NCBI RefSeq assembly: GCF_030272615.1
Contig: NC_081406.1
Location: forward strand, 230,386,896-230,446,895
DNA: 60,000 bases
Origin: Cryptomeria japonica
Lineage: Eukaryota; Streptophyta; Pinopsida; Cupressales; Cupressaceae
Direction: 5' to 3'
Shown here piece by piece: positions 23,475 through 34,350 of this stretch (positions are counted from its first letter, which is position 1; each line of letters begins with the position of its first letter). Both the position numbers and the translations under genes were made by a program. The notes under the pieces were generated by a model that saw nothing but the letters and a program-made list of their open reading frames with translations, searched no databases and was not told the DNA's origin.

Positions 23475-25386
23475 TTACAGACTTGAGAGAGTAGGTTCAT
23501 CTAGGGAGATGGAATCTTGTGGGGGACATGGAGGATTAAGACATGGAGATGAAGAGATCTTGACGGGGATCTGGAGGGATGATGGGATCTTGTGGTAGAT
23601 ATGACAGTGAAGGGGTACTTTGATCGTGACTTGAAAAGGGACCATTAGACTCCATTTTAAGGGTGTTTTGCTCTTGATTTTGGATGTAATCATTAGGAAG
23701 GATATAAGGGACGTCATGATCTTGCTTAGGAAGTAGAGTATCGACAAGACTTGGAAGGACATTATGCTCTTGAGACAGAAATAGATCACCTTGGATAGGA
23801 CGGACATGGATGATGGGATCATCAAGAGATTATGGGAAGATGGGATCTTGGTCAACAATTGGATGAAATGATAAAGTTTTGGGATCTTGATCTTGATTTG
23901 TTTAAGGATTCACTTCTTAGTGCTTTGGATCATCCCCTTGACATGGGGTGTGATTTTGCATATGTATGGGGGATTCTAGAAAGGATTCAATATTTTGACA
24001 TGATGGGGATGGACTTTGCATGGGACTCTTTGGGTTGGGAGCATATGGTGGCATTAGGTATTGCATTTTTGAAGCACATAAGGGACTTGCATCATGAATT
24101 GGATTAGCTTGGAAACCTATTGTGGATAGCCCTTGGGAGGTTACACCATTGGATGTATCATTTGATGGAGATGGTGTAAATTGCTCTTGTGTAACTTTAG
24201 GGGATAAGGAAATGGTGGGAGATATGTAGGATACTTGAGGAGAAATTTCATGATGGAAGGTGGGTGTGTCATTGGTGTGATTACTTTGAAATGAGTCATT
24301 GCTAGACATGGGCAGATGATCATGGAAATAGTCTCTTGTGTATGACCTAGTTTTCGAAGCAACTTTTCAAGAATTTTCACTATTTGGGCGATCTTGTTTG
24401 TGACATCTCTTCAACATTCTAGTGTATTGCAAGGTATTTGTTGATTGACCTTGTTGCACAATAGGTGACACAATGACTATGTTTAGTTGATGCCCAAAGG
24501 GTGGCATGTTTGTAACTACATTTGTGTTTGTTTGGAACACCCTTGATGATGCATTTGAGGTCATAAGAGGATGTTCACTGACATGTGATGCGACCAAAGG
24601 CAAAGTCAATTGTGTAATTATATGTGACCTTGGTAAGGGTTGACTTGTTTGCACAATTACTTGTGGTACTTGGGGTTATGTGTTTGCTTGAGGAATACCT
24701 GATTGAATTGGAAGAAAAAAAATTGGTTCAAAATTTGGTGGTAGTGCCCTAGTTGAATTATACGAAACTCTGGTTGCATGAAGTTACCCTTTGGTAGTGT
24801 TAGTTTAAACTCTGGTTGTATTGGGTTGAATAAGTTTTGCTTTGGGACTTGGTTGAACGAAGTTTGATTTGGGATTTGAGCAAATGAGGTTTGATTTAGG
24901 ACTTGGTTGAATGAGTTTTGATTTGAGACTTGGTTGAATGAGGTTTGACTTGGGACTTGGTTGAAGTTTGTGGTCGTTGTTTGAAATTCGTTTGTCATGT
25001 CTATTTGTGAGATGAGAGTTGGTATGTCTAATTGTGAGATGTGAGCTAGTATGTCAACTTGCTCAAAGTTTGGATTTGGACCTTTAAATTTTTGAAATAG
25101 TTTGGTCATCTGGGATCTTCTCTTTTCATTGGTTTTCACTTTTTGTTCTAAGATCCCTATTTTTTGAGCTAGTTTTTCCTCTGGTGATAGAGAAATAGGG
25201 ATGACATTTGTTTGGACATTGATAAGTTTGATCCAAGTTTTGGGACATGTATGAGTTGGATTGGCATGATTGATTGTTTGATTGTGATAACATGACCCCA
25301 TGAGAGTTGGAAGGTTGATATGGGGATGATGCTCTTTCAATTGGAGGGTCACCTTCTCTACGATACCAATAACACCAAGTCATCAT
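23475..25386 (-). pseudogene. LTR-4 unfamiliar ORF with nine-residue repeats (gag-like?)
   Basis: Three adjacent minus-strand frames (25386-24657, 24654-24367, 24309-23475) look like one decayed protein of roughly 600 residues. It starts with a polar segment containing RREGDPPIERASSPYQP. A Lys/Glu-rich, coiled-coil-like stretch follows (EEKLAQKIGILEQKVKTNEK), then six copies of a nine-residue Asn/Gln-rich unit (FNQVPNQTS type). The C-terminal part is rich in Pro, Ser, His and Ile. I know no family with this layout. Its place between leader and 3' LTR suggests a gag-like structural protein or a filler ORF. No zinc knuckle or protease motif is seen. The two or more frame changes make it a pseudogene here. 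Confidence 0.4.
24822..24965 (-). repeat. 27-bp coding minisatellite (five full copies plus part)
   Basis: Units of the form TTGGTTGAATGAGGTTTGAT (plus strand) start at 24822, 24849, 24876, 24903, 24930 and 24957. The period is exactly 27 bp from 24849 on, which keeps the minus-strand frame and gives a nine-residue repeat. Confidence 0.92.
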
Positions 25387-26289
25387 GTTTGTTTTGGACT
25401 AATATCAAGAATGTTTGGTGATGAAATTGGGCCAAATGCTTTGATTTTTTTTTTCTTTTTGAGCTTTTCTTAGAATTTTCAAGTTTTTTTTTTTTTTTTT
25501 GTCTTTTTGAATTTTGGGATGAAATGAAATGCACCTAAGGATGGTAAATGCAACCCTATTTTTTTGGATTTTTTGGAATTTTGAAAATGGACAAATGCAC
25601 TTAAGGATGATAAATGCAACCTATGTTTTTGTATTTTTGAAGATAGACAAATACAATTTAGGGATGAAAAATGCAATTTGTATTTTTGGGATTTTTGAGA
25701 TTTGTGAAGATCTTGGAAAATACAAATCTAGGTATGTAACCCTAAGAGACCAAAATGAAGCAAAGACCTTAAAGGACCAAAGGGACAAAATAATGGACAA
25801 AAGAAAAAGTTGTACTTGTCACTAAACTAATGAGCTAAGGTTTGACTTGATAATGGTGATATAGAGGCAAAGTTTTGACAAGGTTTATACTCCTTAATGA
25901 TCACCTAAGATTTGATCTAAAAACTTGATTTTTGGGATGTCCCAAACCTAATTTTCAAAATTTAAGTGCAAGCTATGTGCTAAAGAAATGCAATGAGAGA
26001 TTTTGAGATAGGACTAAGCAATGACCTAGATTTAAGAAAATGCAACAATGGACTTAGGACCTAGGAAAGATAATGATAATGCAAGGTTTAACCTAAGATA
26101 AGACCTTTGTTTTGACATGCAAAGTTGAATCGAGATTCCAAAGTTTCTAATATGTTTGGTCTTCCATGTTTTTGAAATTTAAATGTATTTGAGATAATTT
26201 TGAGACAATTTGAGATGGTTTTGAGATCAAATTTGAGACTAATTTTGAGACAGTTTTAGTTGATTGATTTGTTTTTGATTAGTCAAGCA

Positions 26290-28014
26290 ACGTTAACTAG
26301 GGCACTAACCCTTAACATAGTAAAAAACTATCAACACCACATTAACAACACCAACAACAAGGGTGTAATCCCTTACAACAACAACCTGAAGGCAACAAGA
26401 AACAACAAAACTGGGGGCAAACCCCCGAAAAAACATAGTCGGACAGACCAAAGAAAACCCTGCCAAACCGAAAAACACCCAAAACCCCATCGAGGTAGGG
26501 GAGAGACCAAAAGCCAGACAAAGAGGGGTTTGGGGGAGGGGAGAAGACTTCCCCTTCTACTTGCGAGAAACCACTGTTTAGGGGATACTGTCATTGGGAC
26601 CAACAAGAGAGAAATCAATTGGGAGGGATCTCACAGGGTTACAATAAGTAGTGCCAATAGAGTGTTGCAACAGAATAACCAAAGGCAACTGCAGAACAAC
26701 AATAGGTTGCTACAAAATAACACTAGAAGCAAGTTTAGTAGGAGTAGATCGAGGCTGTAAAACAAGAGAAACTGGGATGGGGGCCTCAGGAATAGAGGAG
26801 GCCACAATAGGAGGATCAATAGAAGCTACAGTAGTAGTGAGGGGCACAACTTCCTCCTGATAGGAGACATCATCCTCATGAGAGGAGCCAACAAAATCAG
26901 AGTTGGAAGTATTGACCATCAAATGATCGACAATAACATTCTTCCACCAAGTAGCAACACTCCTATGCCGTGGAATAGAATAGTCTACAATAAGATGACC
27001 CATTGAGAAGCATTTCTGATAGCAAAAAGGGAGGCCCTCATAATCCAACTGTTGCGTCCATGGCCTATCCCCAACCATAAGAACCACATCCCTCGAGAGA
27101 GGCGAATAGATGTCAATGTCGATTAAAATGTTGACAAAATTACAATGCCCCATAGAAGACATGGCATCATCTACTTTCAAGAAATGGCCAATAGAGTTAC
27201 CAATGGCCTCATAGCAAGATTGCCCCTAGAAGTGGAGAGGAAGATTAGGAAGGCAAACCCATATTGGACGCACATTAAGTGGTTTAGTAACTTGGGGGTT
27301 AAAAGAAGTTGTCCAAGGCTTGATAGAAAGAGGGTGATCTCCCCAAGCCCACAACTTGCTCAACACCAAATCTCTATTCGAGGAAGAAGTAAAGGAAGCA
27401 ACGAAAAAAACTTTAGCACAAGGAAAAAGCTCAATACTAAAACCAATCGGAGGCTTCCAAGAATCACTCACCCAACGATGGAGGTCTAGAAGAGAAGGCG
27501 ATAACCTAGTGAATTTGTACACCAATGCACAATGTTAATAGAAATTAATATTATCCACAACATCATGACCACAAACCACCATAGGGGAAGATTTGGCATA
27601 GGGAAGAGGACGAATCCCCTTAAGAGGATGAGCAACAAATTTGGCCATACGAGCATAACTTCGTCCACTAGTGAAAATGGGAGGTCTGGGAACACTCCTA
27701 GTGTCAACACTAGTGGAACAACCCCCCAGACCAGCAACAGGGACATCATCAGAAGCCTTAAATCTAGAATGAGGGGTGACAACTATAACTCCTTCCAGAA
27801 GGGCATCCACGAATCCGTTGGTTGCAAGGGAAGAAACACCTTAGACGGGCACAAAGGCACAAGGGTAGGCAAAAGCACTACATGTACCAGCTAGGGACGA
27901 AACACTGACACCAGTGATGGAGGCATCCACGTAGGAAGGAAGGGGCAAACCATCTAGAGATGGAGTGGAAGTGGAAGGAACAACAACGGTTAGAAACGAG
28001 TGGACGAGAACCAT
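26290..28014 (-). pseudogene. DUF4283/zinc-knuckle ORF inside LTR-4 (copy B)
   Basis: One minus-strand frame runs from an ATG at 28014 to at least 26710, interrupted only by in-frame stops (about 27842, 27535, 27226 and 26710). The N-terminal part contains GRSYARMAKFVAHPLKGI. Then comes a DUF4283 domain (27525-27040), with SWKPPIGFSIELFPCAK and WAWGDHPLSIKPW. The stop at 27226 replaces a Trp expected after LPLHF. The zinc knuckle reads CYQKCFSMGHLIVDY: spacing is altered and the last Cys has become Tyr. The tail is low-complexity. DUF4283 proteins are ORF1 or gag-like proteins of plant LINEs. No ORF2 follows, so this copy was either captured by LTR-4 or inserted into it. Confidence 0.72.
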
Positions 28015-29477
28015 TTCAAAACTTCAAAATAATTAGTTGACCGATTTGTTGTGACAATGATGTTTGAATAGTTGTGTGAGATTTGAGTGAATTGTGTTTG
28101 ATTGAAAAAAATAAAATTTAACACACATAAGACACATAATTTTGAATGGTTGTTTGATTGTAAAAGATCAAATTGATATTCAAGGGACCTAGATTAGCCT
28201 ATATTTGAGATCACTAGTTTGAACAATTTGAGAACATTTGCAAATATATACAAGCTAGGATAGAAATGGTTGATACTTGTTGAGGTCCTTACAATAGAAT
28301 ACCACAAAAAATGTGAATATGTAGAGATTAGGTGGCGCTCACTACCCAACATCGTACTAACACAATCTTTCTCTTATCTTAAAGGTTTGAAAACCTTGTA
28401 ATTGAGGAGTTTTCTATTTCACAAAGAAGGGTACATGGAGGGTATCTTTGAGGTACGATCCACACACCCTGAATCAACAAGCATGGATTTTGGGCTCCTA
28501 AAATTAATTAGTTCATAGTGGGAGAAATTTGGGGGCTTGATGTCCATACATGCGACATTAACTCACTTAAGAGCTTATCCCAACCCTAAAAAGGGCTTTG
28601 ATATGCATAAGAAAAATTTAAGTACTAGGGAACTATTGGTATGGATAAACATTGTGAAGTAGCTTCGACTTTACCTAGGCCATATATATAGTAGACCGAA
28701 GGAAAGCATCACTTAGATTTGTCCCTTGGGGTGAGTACTTTTTCCGACCAAGGCTCTTTTCTAAAAAAGAAAAAGGTCAAGCATCATTGCTACTTTTCTC
28801 TTACACCCAACAAAGGGGAGGGGATACTAAGCGCAACAATAGGTCCACCCTACAACGTGCAAGTGCACAAGAAAATTTCAAACACACGTTTGTTTATTAA
28901 CTAATTTAGCAAAGTAAGTGTGCTCTAAACTATGAAAACAAACATACAATGTTCAAAATCACAAGTCTTTGTAAAACGTCCTACATCAAACTTGTTAGTA
29001 GTTTTCATGTAGAATATTCATCCCATGATCATCGCAAAACCCACAAAAACCAATAGTAACATCAAATCCTTCTTATGCAAACAAAATCAAGGAAATGTAG
29101 ATTTTAATGACAACTCAAAAAAGAAAACCATTTTTCACCAATCAAATGCGTAGTTCTAAGGCTCAATTGTGAAGAATCAGGGCCCAACCACATAGAAACA
29201 TATCTCAATTGCACTAAATCAGACCTCAAATGTGCAGAATCTAGGATCTAGGCTTAAATGCGTAGAAACATGCCTCAATTGCACAACAAAAAGACAAAAA
29301 TGATCAAAACATGAAAGTGCTTGAATGAAACCCTAAATTAGACATCCTGATAGTGCATTGACCAAGAATGAATAGATCCAACTGCAAATTGTCCAATTTA
29401 CACCCCTATTCTAATTGTAGGGCTCATTTTAACCAATTTGCGAAATGAATTGGGAAATTGTCACCAAATTTGAAACC
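28015..29477. other. LTR-4 leader region, no gene seen
   Basis: AT-rich non-coding sequence between the DUF4283 ORF and the 5' LTR. A loosely repeated block around 29150-29285 contains TAGAAACAT and CTCAATTGCAC twice, about 70 bp apart. Confidence 0.5.
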
Positions 29478-29640
29478 CTAATTAGGCTAGATGATGATCA
29501 TTTTATCCAATTAATGAAATGAAATGAGAAATTGCTGTCAATTTGATCCTCTAATTAGGCTAGATGATGTTCACTTTATCTAATTAGTGAAATGAAATGA
29601 GAAATTATTGTCAATTTGATCTCCTAATTAGGCTACGGGA
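29478..29640. repeat. 73-bp tandem repeat in LTR-4 leader (two copies plus part)
   Basis: CTAATTAGGCTA starts at 29478, 29551 and 29624. Between them GAAATGAAATGAGAAATT and GTCAATTTGAT recur at matching positions. Confidence 0.93.
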
Positions 29641-30015
29641 ATTGTGGTTCATTCAACCTCCAATTAAACTAGATGTGAGTTGTAGGGTTCATTTTAACCA
29701 AGCCTAATTAGTAGATCTGATAATTTGACATATACATTCAATAGGAACGTTTCATGACAAAATCTAAATCATCAAAAACCCGAAAATCAGAAAATCAAGC
29801 AAATTTATCAATTGCATAGCAAAACAGGGTCAACTCCACAACAAAAGGGGTACAAGTACATATAAAAAAGGGTACTATTGTACAATCTGGAGGCTAAATG
29901 CACATATATGAGAATCAATTATACAGATCTATCTTCTAGATGCATAAAAGATGGAAATCCATTGCCTAATACCTATATGCTAACACAAACTCACCAAATC
30001 ATAAAATCTTGACAT

Positions 30016-30035
30016 GTTTCACGTCGGGTTCACCA
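30016..30035 (-). promoter_or_regulatory. LTR-4 primer-binding site
   Basis: The minus strand reads TGGTGAACCCGACGTG, starting three bases from the LTR end. Its complement ends in GGGTTCACCA, the form of a mature tRNA 3' end with CCA. It would prime minus-strand DNA synthesis. The tRNA species is not assigned. Confidence 0.65.
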
Positions 30036-30038
30036 AAA

Positions 30039-30421
30039 TGATTATCAACCCTAGGAGGGAATTAGGTCAAATTAATTAAATGATTATTAATTAGGATAAA
30101 GAGAGGGTCAATTAATTAAATGATTATTAACCCTAAGAGGGAATCAGGTGAAATTGATGCAAGGGGTAAGAGTTTAGGTCAAATTGATGTCAAAGGATAG
30201 GAATTAGGTCAAATTGATGTCAAAGGATAGGAATTGGGTAATCGAAAAAATTGTTTAATCAGGTGGTCAAGAAGGGTGATTTAGGTGAACATGATAGGAA
30301 ATTGACAAGAAGTAATCAAATTAGAGGACAAAGCATCGGCAAATGGTGAAGAATAGATGTACGATAAGAAGACATGTAAAAAAGGGGAGAAGTAGGCATT
30401 GACCATTTTTTAGTGTCTACA
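30039..30421 (-). repeat. LTR-4 right (5') LTR, truncated (383 bp)
   Basis: It ends with the same TTTTTAGTGTCTACA as the left LTR but is only 383 bp long. The U5-side ~680 bp present in the left LTR are missing. It also holds a partial internal duplication, with TTAATTAAATGATTATTAA twice in 30070-30130, and a duplicated GTCAAAGGATAGGAATT unit. Confidence 0.72.
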
Positions 30422-30426
30422 ACACC

Positions 30427-31454
30427 ATCTACTATAAAGGGGAAACCCTCATAGTCAATTGGTTGAGTCCAAAGTCTATCCCTCACCTTCAAAACTACAT
30501 ACCTGTGAAGCGGTTTGGAGATGTCAATTCACACCAATATGCAAGAAAAAGTAATGTGCCCCACCTAAGATGTTTTAGAATCAACCTTCAAGAAATGTTC
30601 AATAGAGTTGTCTATGGCCTCACAACATGAATCCTCCCATAATTGGAGGGCTATATTCAAAAGATGAACCTTTACAAATATGCCATTAAGAATTTTATAG
30701 AGGGGGTTGAAGGAGATGAACTAAGGTTTGATTGATAGAGAATGCTCGTACTCCAACCACAACCCATATCAAACACCAAATCCTTGTCCATTGAAGAGTC
30801 AAAAGATGTAATGAAGAAACCTCTAGAAAATGTGAAGAGATTGATCTCGTAGTTAATGATAGGCTTCCATGACTCGAAGACCCAATTGTGGAGATTTGGG
30901 AGAGAAGGACAAAATTGCTAAATCTACAAACTAAGCCCCTTTGTAGATTATTTTTTTTCAATTTTAGACCACATCCCCACTACAAATAATCATTAGAGAG
31001 GAATTAGCATAAGGGATGGGGTGTGGTTTTTCTTGTGGAGGGTGAGAAACACCACCAACACCAAAAACATGAGAGAATGACCTTTGATGACAAACATTAG
31101 AAGTAGCAACTCTAGAGGGACTGTTGTTAGAAGAAATAGTTGTTTCGCGAATAGGGATAAAACTAGAGGAATACCTAACTTAGCTAGCTAGTTGAGGGGT
31201 GAAGAAATCCCATGAGATTTGCTAACACAACAGACATGTGGTTAGTGTTGAGGATGGGTGTAGGGATAACTAGGAGGATAAAGAGGACAAAAACTTGCAA
31301 AATACCATGACATGTCGTTGAAAAGACACCCAAATAGACTTGGGAGGGTGTCAAACTAGCCATAAGAGGCCTACAACTTGTTTCCAAAAGAAAGTCATCA
31401 CTAGAACAATAGATGGGGTGACTGTTGTAGAGGGCTAGTCGATGGAAGAGCCAT
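30427..31454 (-). pseudogene. Split DUF4283 ORF, 5' half (copy C)
   Basis: This is the upstream (N-terminal) half of the ORF whose other half is at 21030-21621. Minus-strand sequence from an ATG at 31454 aligns with copy B. Matching blocks include the one at 30960-31030 (ACCACATCCCCACTAC, then GGAATTAGCATAAGGGATGG) and the one at 30440-30600 (AAACCCTCATAGTCAA, then TTCAAGAAATG.TCAATAGAGTTG). Frames are badly broken. The family is the DUF4283/zinc-knuckle protein of plant LINE ORF1 type. Confidence 0.65.
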
Positions 31455-31558
31455 TTCACACAAAAAAAATCATACATATTGTTACATGTATAATTTCTTT
31501 AAAGAATGAAGAAAAGGCTTAACACTTAAATTCATATAATTGATGTATTATTAAAATT

Positions 31559-31572
31559 GCATAAAATATACT
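31559..31572 (+). repeat. Target-site duplication of LINE-2, left copy
   Basis: GCATAAAATATACT, identical to 33117-33130 and flanking LINE-2 exactly. Confidence 0.93.
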
Positions 31573-31573
31573 T

Positions 31574-32082
31574 GTTCATGGGTCCTATAGGGTTAATCTT
31601 TCTTCCAAGGGTGGAAGAATTATTGATGAGGTGTGGACCGAACTAGAGCAAGGATGGATCAAGATCAATTTTGATGGAGCTTCAAGGGGAAACCCGAGTA
31701 TCTCAGGTGAAGATTGTGTGGATCATGATGAGGACGGTAAGGTGTTGTTCAAAGGGGCATATAGACTGCAAGATGACACGAATAATGAGGCTAAAGCGCC
31801 TCCTTTTTTGGTTGTGGTGGAATTGGCAAATAATATGAAAGTCTCAAGGGTACACTTAGAAGGGGATTCAAAAGTTGTGGTGGAAGCAATTGCAAAAGGG
31901 GCCTCACCAAGTTGGCAAATAAACAAATTCATTTTGATTATTTTTTCAAGGCTTTGGCTTTTCTAGGATTTCTAGAGCAAGAAATGAGGTGACAAACTTT
32001 TTGTCCAATGTGGCCTGTGAGTTGGACAGTTTTGTGACGAGATGGTGGGGTGGAGATGATGTAGAGGTACAATGACCAACTC
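31574..32082 (+). pseudogene. LINE-2 ORF2 C-terminus: RNase H domain (broken)
   Basis: The frame is open from the first codon of the insertion (31574) to 31966. The domain reads GWIKINFDGASRGNP (first catalytic Asp), then TNNEAKAPPFLVVVELA with the conserved Glu in NNEA, then HLEGDSKVVVEAI with the second Asp. This is the plant RVT_3-type RNase H. A frameshift near 31940 moves the last helix to another frame, which reads SRARNEVTNFLSN and ends about 32072. Compared with family members the GxGG-type loop after GNP reads SISGEDC. The protein would degrade RNA in RNA-DNA hybrids during LINE copying. Confidence 0.85.
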
Positions 32083-32358
32083 AATCAGATGCTTAATTGT
32101 CGATACCTTCGTTGAGGATGTGATTTTATTAAGGTGGACACTTGCTCTCCTTTCCTTTTGGTTCGACTGGTGCAACCTGTTGATGGCAATTAATGCTGAA
32201 CATGCCTGATTTGGCAGTGGTGTTAGATGGGACTTGCATTTATGGGAGGCGTTGATCTTTGTGTGACACTTCAAGTGTCTTCTACAAGCTTTTTGAACAA
32301 TGCATTCTGTGCTTTAGTGGTGAAGGTGGGAGGGTGGCTTGTTGGTTTTTAGAGTGCA

Positions 32359-32709
32359 ATGGAGGCTAAGGATGAAGTGTTGATTAAGTGCGTGCAATTG
32401 ATTTTGGGCAAAGATTTGGGGGTTGTGAAGCATCGATACCAGACTAAAATGGATGTATACTCGCTCATTATGGCTTGGGGATTGGACCTGGAAGTTTCCA
32501 TAGAACCGGTTCGAAAGGTGATGAAGACAATTGTCCCAGCGGAATTTCTTGAGAACATGGAGTCGTTTTTGGAATGGGTAGTTCCGGGTGTTGGGTTTGA
32601 CATTTGTGAGGGTGTTGTTGGTTTTCATCAAGTGCAGGGAGAGAAACATATTCCCTTTGTAAGGTGGCGGGAGGACAATGTGAAAGCAAGATACAGGGAG
32701 GAGGCGTGA
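32359..32709 (+). CDS. LINE-2 downstream ORF, 116 codons, unrecognised
   Basis: The ORF follows the RNase H region and ends at TGA 32707-32709. The predicted peptide is amphipathic and charged (KCVQLILGKDLGVVKH, VSIEPVRKVMKTIVP, HIPFVRWREDNVKARY) and reads like a folded protein. Open sequence without a stop extends only a little upstream (a TAG lies just before the ATG). It may be a C-terminal extension of ORF2 joined by frameshifts, or a separate small ORF. I do not recognise its family. Confidence 0.4.
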   Translation: MEAKDEVLIKCVQLILGKDLGVVKHRYQTKMDVYSLIMAWGLDLEVSIEPVRKVMKTIVPAEFLENMESFLEWVVPGVGFDICEGVVGFHQVQGEKHIPFVRWREDNVKARYREEA

Positions 32710-33116
32710 CAAGCGTGGGAAGGTCTGAAAAATTGTTTGTGCAAATCATGGAGCTGGAGGAGGTGATTTGACAGGCTCAGACGAAGGAGAGGGAGCTGAT
32801 GAGCTGACAATTGAGCCCAACACAAAGGAAGATGAAAGAAGTTTTTAATTATTATGTTTTTTTGCTCGAGAGATGACTCCCTCTTTTAGTTTTTGTTCTT
32901 TATCCCCTTTAAGACCATGAATATTTTTCGATAATGTATGGGCGGGTTTTGTTTCACATGCCCTATATACTCAGTGTATAACGTTGTTCTTGGGCGGTTT
33001 GGGGAGGGTGTTTTGGTTGAAGGTTTCGGGTTGGTGGGTTGGAAACCATTTTTTGGCAGAATTGTAATTTCCCTTTTTAGCAATAAAAACTACTTATTAT
33101 CAATATAAAAAAAATG

Positions 33117-33130
33117 GCATAAAATATACT
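33117..33130 (+). repeat. Target-site duplication of LINE-2, right copy
   Basis: GCATAAAATATACT, identical to the left copy, directly after the A-rich tail. Confidence 0.93.
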
Positions 33131-33944
33131 GTATATTATTGAATTCAATTTTTTTTACAATGTACATTACAAATAATTTATTCACAACTATGAATCAAAT
33201 CTTACAAACTCAATTAACTTAAAAATATTAAATTAGAATCTCAGTAACTAAAAATATTTTAATAAAATATTATACTCTATTAAATTCAAAATATATTCTA
33301 TTAAAGAAAATAAATTTAGAATATTCAAAACTAACAATAGTAGGAAGAGTGCTCCATAATTAGTGCATACAATTTTATACAACCTTATTGAATTTCAATT
33401 GCTTCACTAGCGACTAATCCATTATCAAGAATATTTAAATGAATCTATCTCCTCTAATATCATCACCTCACTCTTCTTATTCCCACTAACACTTGGCCCA
33501 CTTATAATGAAACAATACAAATGCTAAACATCTTTTATTATTTGAAAAAAATTTCATAGTTTTGTTCTAGGAAATGTCAATCAAAGAGAATTTTTATAAT
33601 AAAGAAGCTATGCAATTATTTATGATTTTTCTTATATAAGACCATATTGATTTTTTCTATTTCAATGTATTCTTTGTAGAATGATAAATGATAAATATGA
33701 CCTAAAAATCCTATGAATATGTATGAATCATAGCTAAATAATTATGCAATTGATTGCGTAAACAGATAAAAACATTCACAAGCTAGAGTCATTCAAATGA
33801 ATTGGAATATTTCAAATTACAATTGACAAAATCCAACACAAATATAGTTCTCTGATGAAATTGCCTCAAGAAACCAAATGTGTTTTATTCTTTGATCTCT
33901 AAATCGAAGGGTTTCCATCTTCAAATTCAATGGACGAACAAAAG
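33131..33944. other. AT-rich, no gene seen
   Basis: Very AT-rich, with many short A or T runs and no long ORF on either strand. Confidence 0.5.
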
Positions 33945-34350
33945 TGTTGAGAACACGGTTATACTAAGAGGTTGGGGGAGAGAGGGGGTTAATATATATA
34001 TAACATCAAACTTTTATTTCTTTTAACTTAATAACAAAAGCACATAACTTGATTCCAAAGCATATTCATTTCATACAAACATTCACATGAAATTCAACTA
34101 CCATGTAACACAAGTATAACATAGGATATATACGTGGAAACCCTTACGAGAGAAAACCACAATAAAATAGCTTCCTTATATATAGAAAATTTCAATACAA
34201 ATTTGTAGGTATCAACCCACTAGAGGTACCAACCCCTCATTTTGTTTGTGAGACACTTTCCCGCTAGAGGCACCAACCCCTCATTCTAATTTGTGAGCAC
34301 TAACTCACTAGAGACACCAACCCTTCATTTAGTGAGGGGAACCAAGCCCT
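33945..34350 (-). repeat. Possible Copia-type LTR remnant with 44-bp repeats
   Basis: On the plus strand it starts TGTTGAGAACACGG. Around 34130-34165 the minus strand reads GTGGTTTTCTCTCG then AAGGGTTTCCACG, resembling the GTTTTTCC...GGTTTTCC box near Copia LTR ends. Three copies of CTAGAGGCACCAACCC or a variant lie at 34220, 34264 and 34308. There is no primer site or second LTR, so this is tentative. Confidence 0.3.

Larger units (their letters stand above)
21622..30421 (-). mobile_element. LTR-4: 8,800-bp apparently non-autonomous LTR retrotransposon
   Basis: The element is bounded by ACACC at 21617-21621 and 30422-30426. Removing it and one ACACC rejoins two halves of a DUF4283 ORF that then align without a gap to the intact copy at 26940-27030. 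Its ends are TGTCGAC and GTCTACA. Minus-strand orientation follows from a purine tract beside the left LTR (22597-22584) and a tRNA-complementary site beside the right LTR (30035-30016). Inside are a DUF4283 ORF (28014-26290), an unfamiliar repeat-containing ORF (25386-23475) and leader repeats. No protease, RT, RNase H or integrase motif is visible on either strand, so it would need proteins in trans. Confidence 0.8.
31573..33116 (+). mobile_element. LINE-2: 5'-truncated LINE with RNase H domain
   Basis: A 1,544-bp insertion lies between perfect 14-bp duplications. It starts mid-ORF, contains an RNase H domain, a further ORF and a 3' UTR with AATAAAAACT, and ends in a short A-rich tail (ATATAAAAAAAA) just before the right duplication. 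A 5' truncation plus a 14-bp duplication plus a 3' A tail is the signature of target-primed reverse transcription. Confidence 0.92.
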
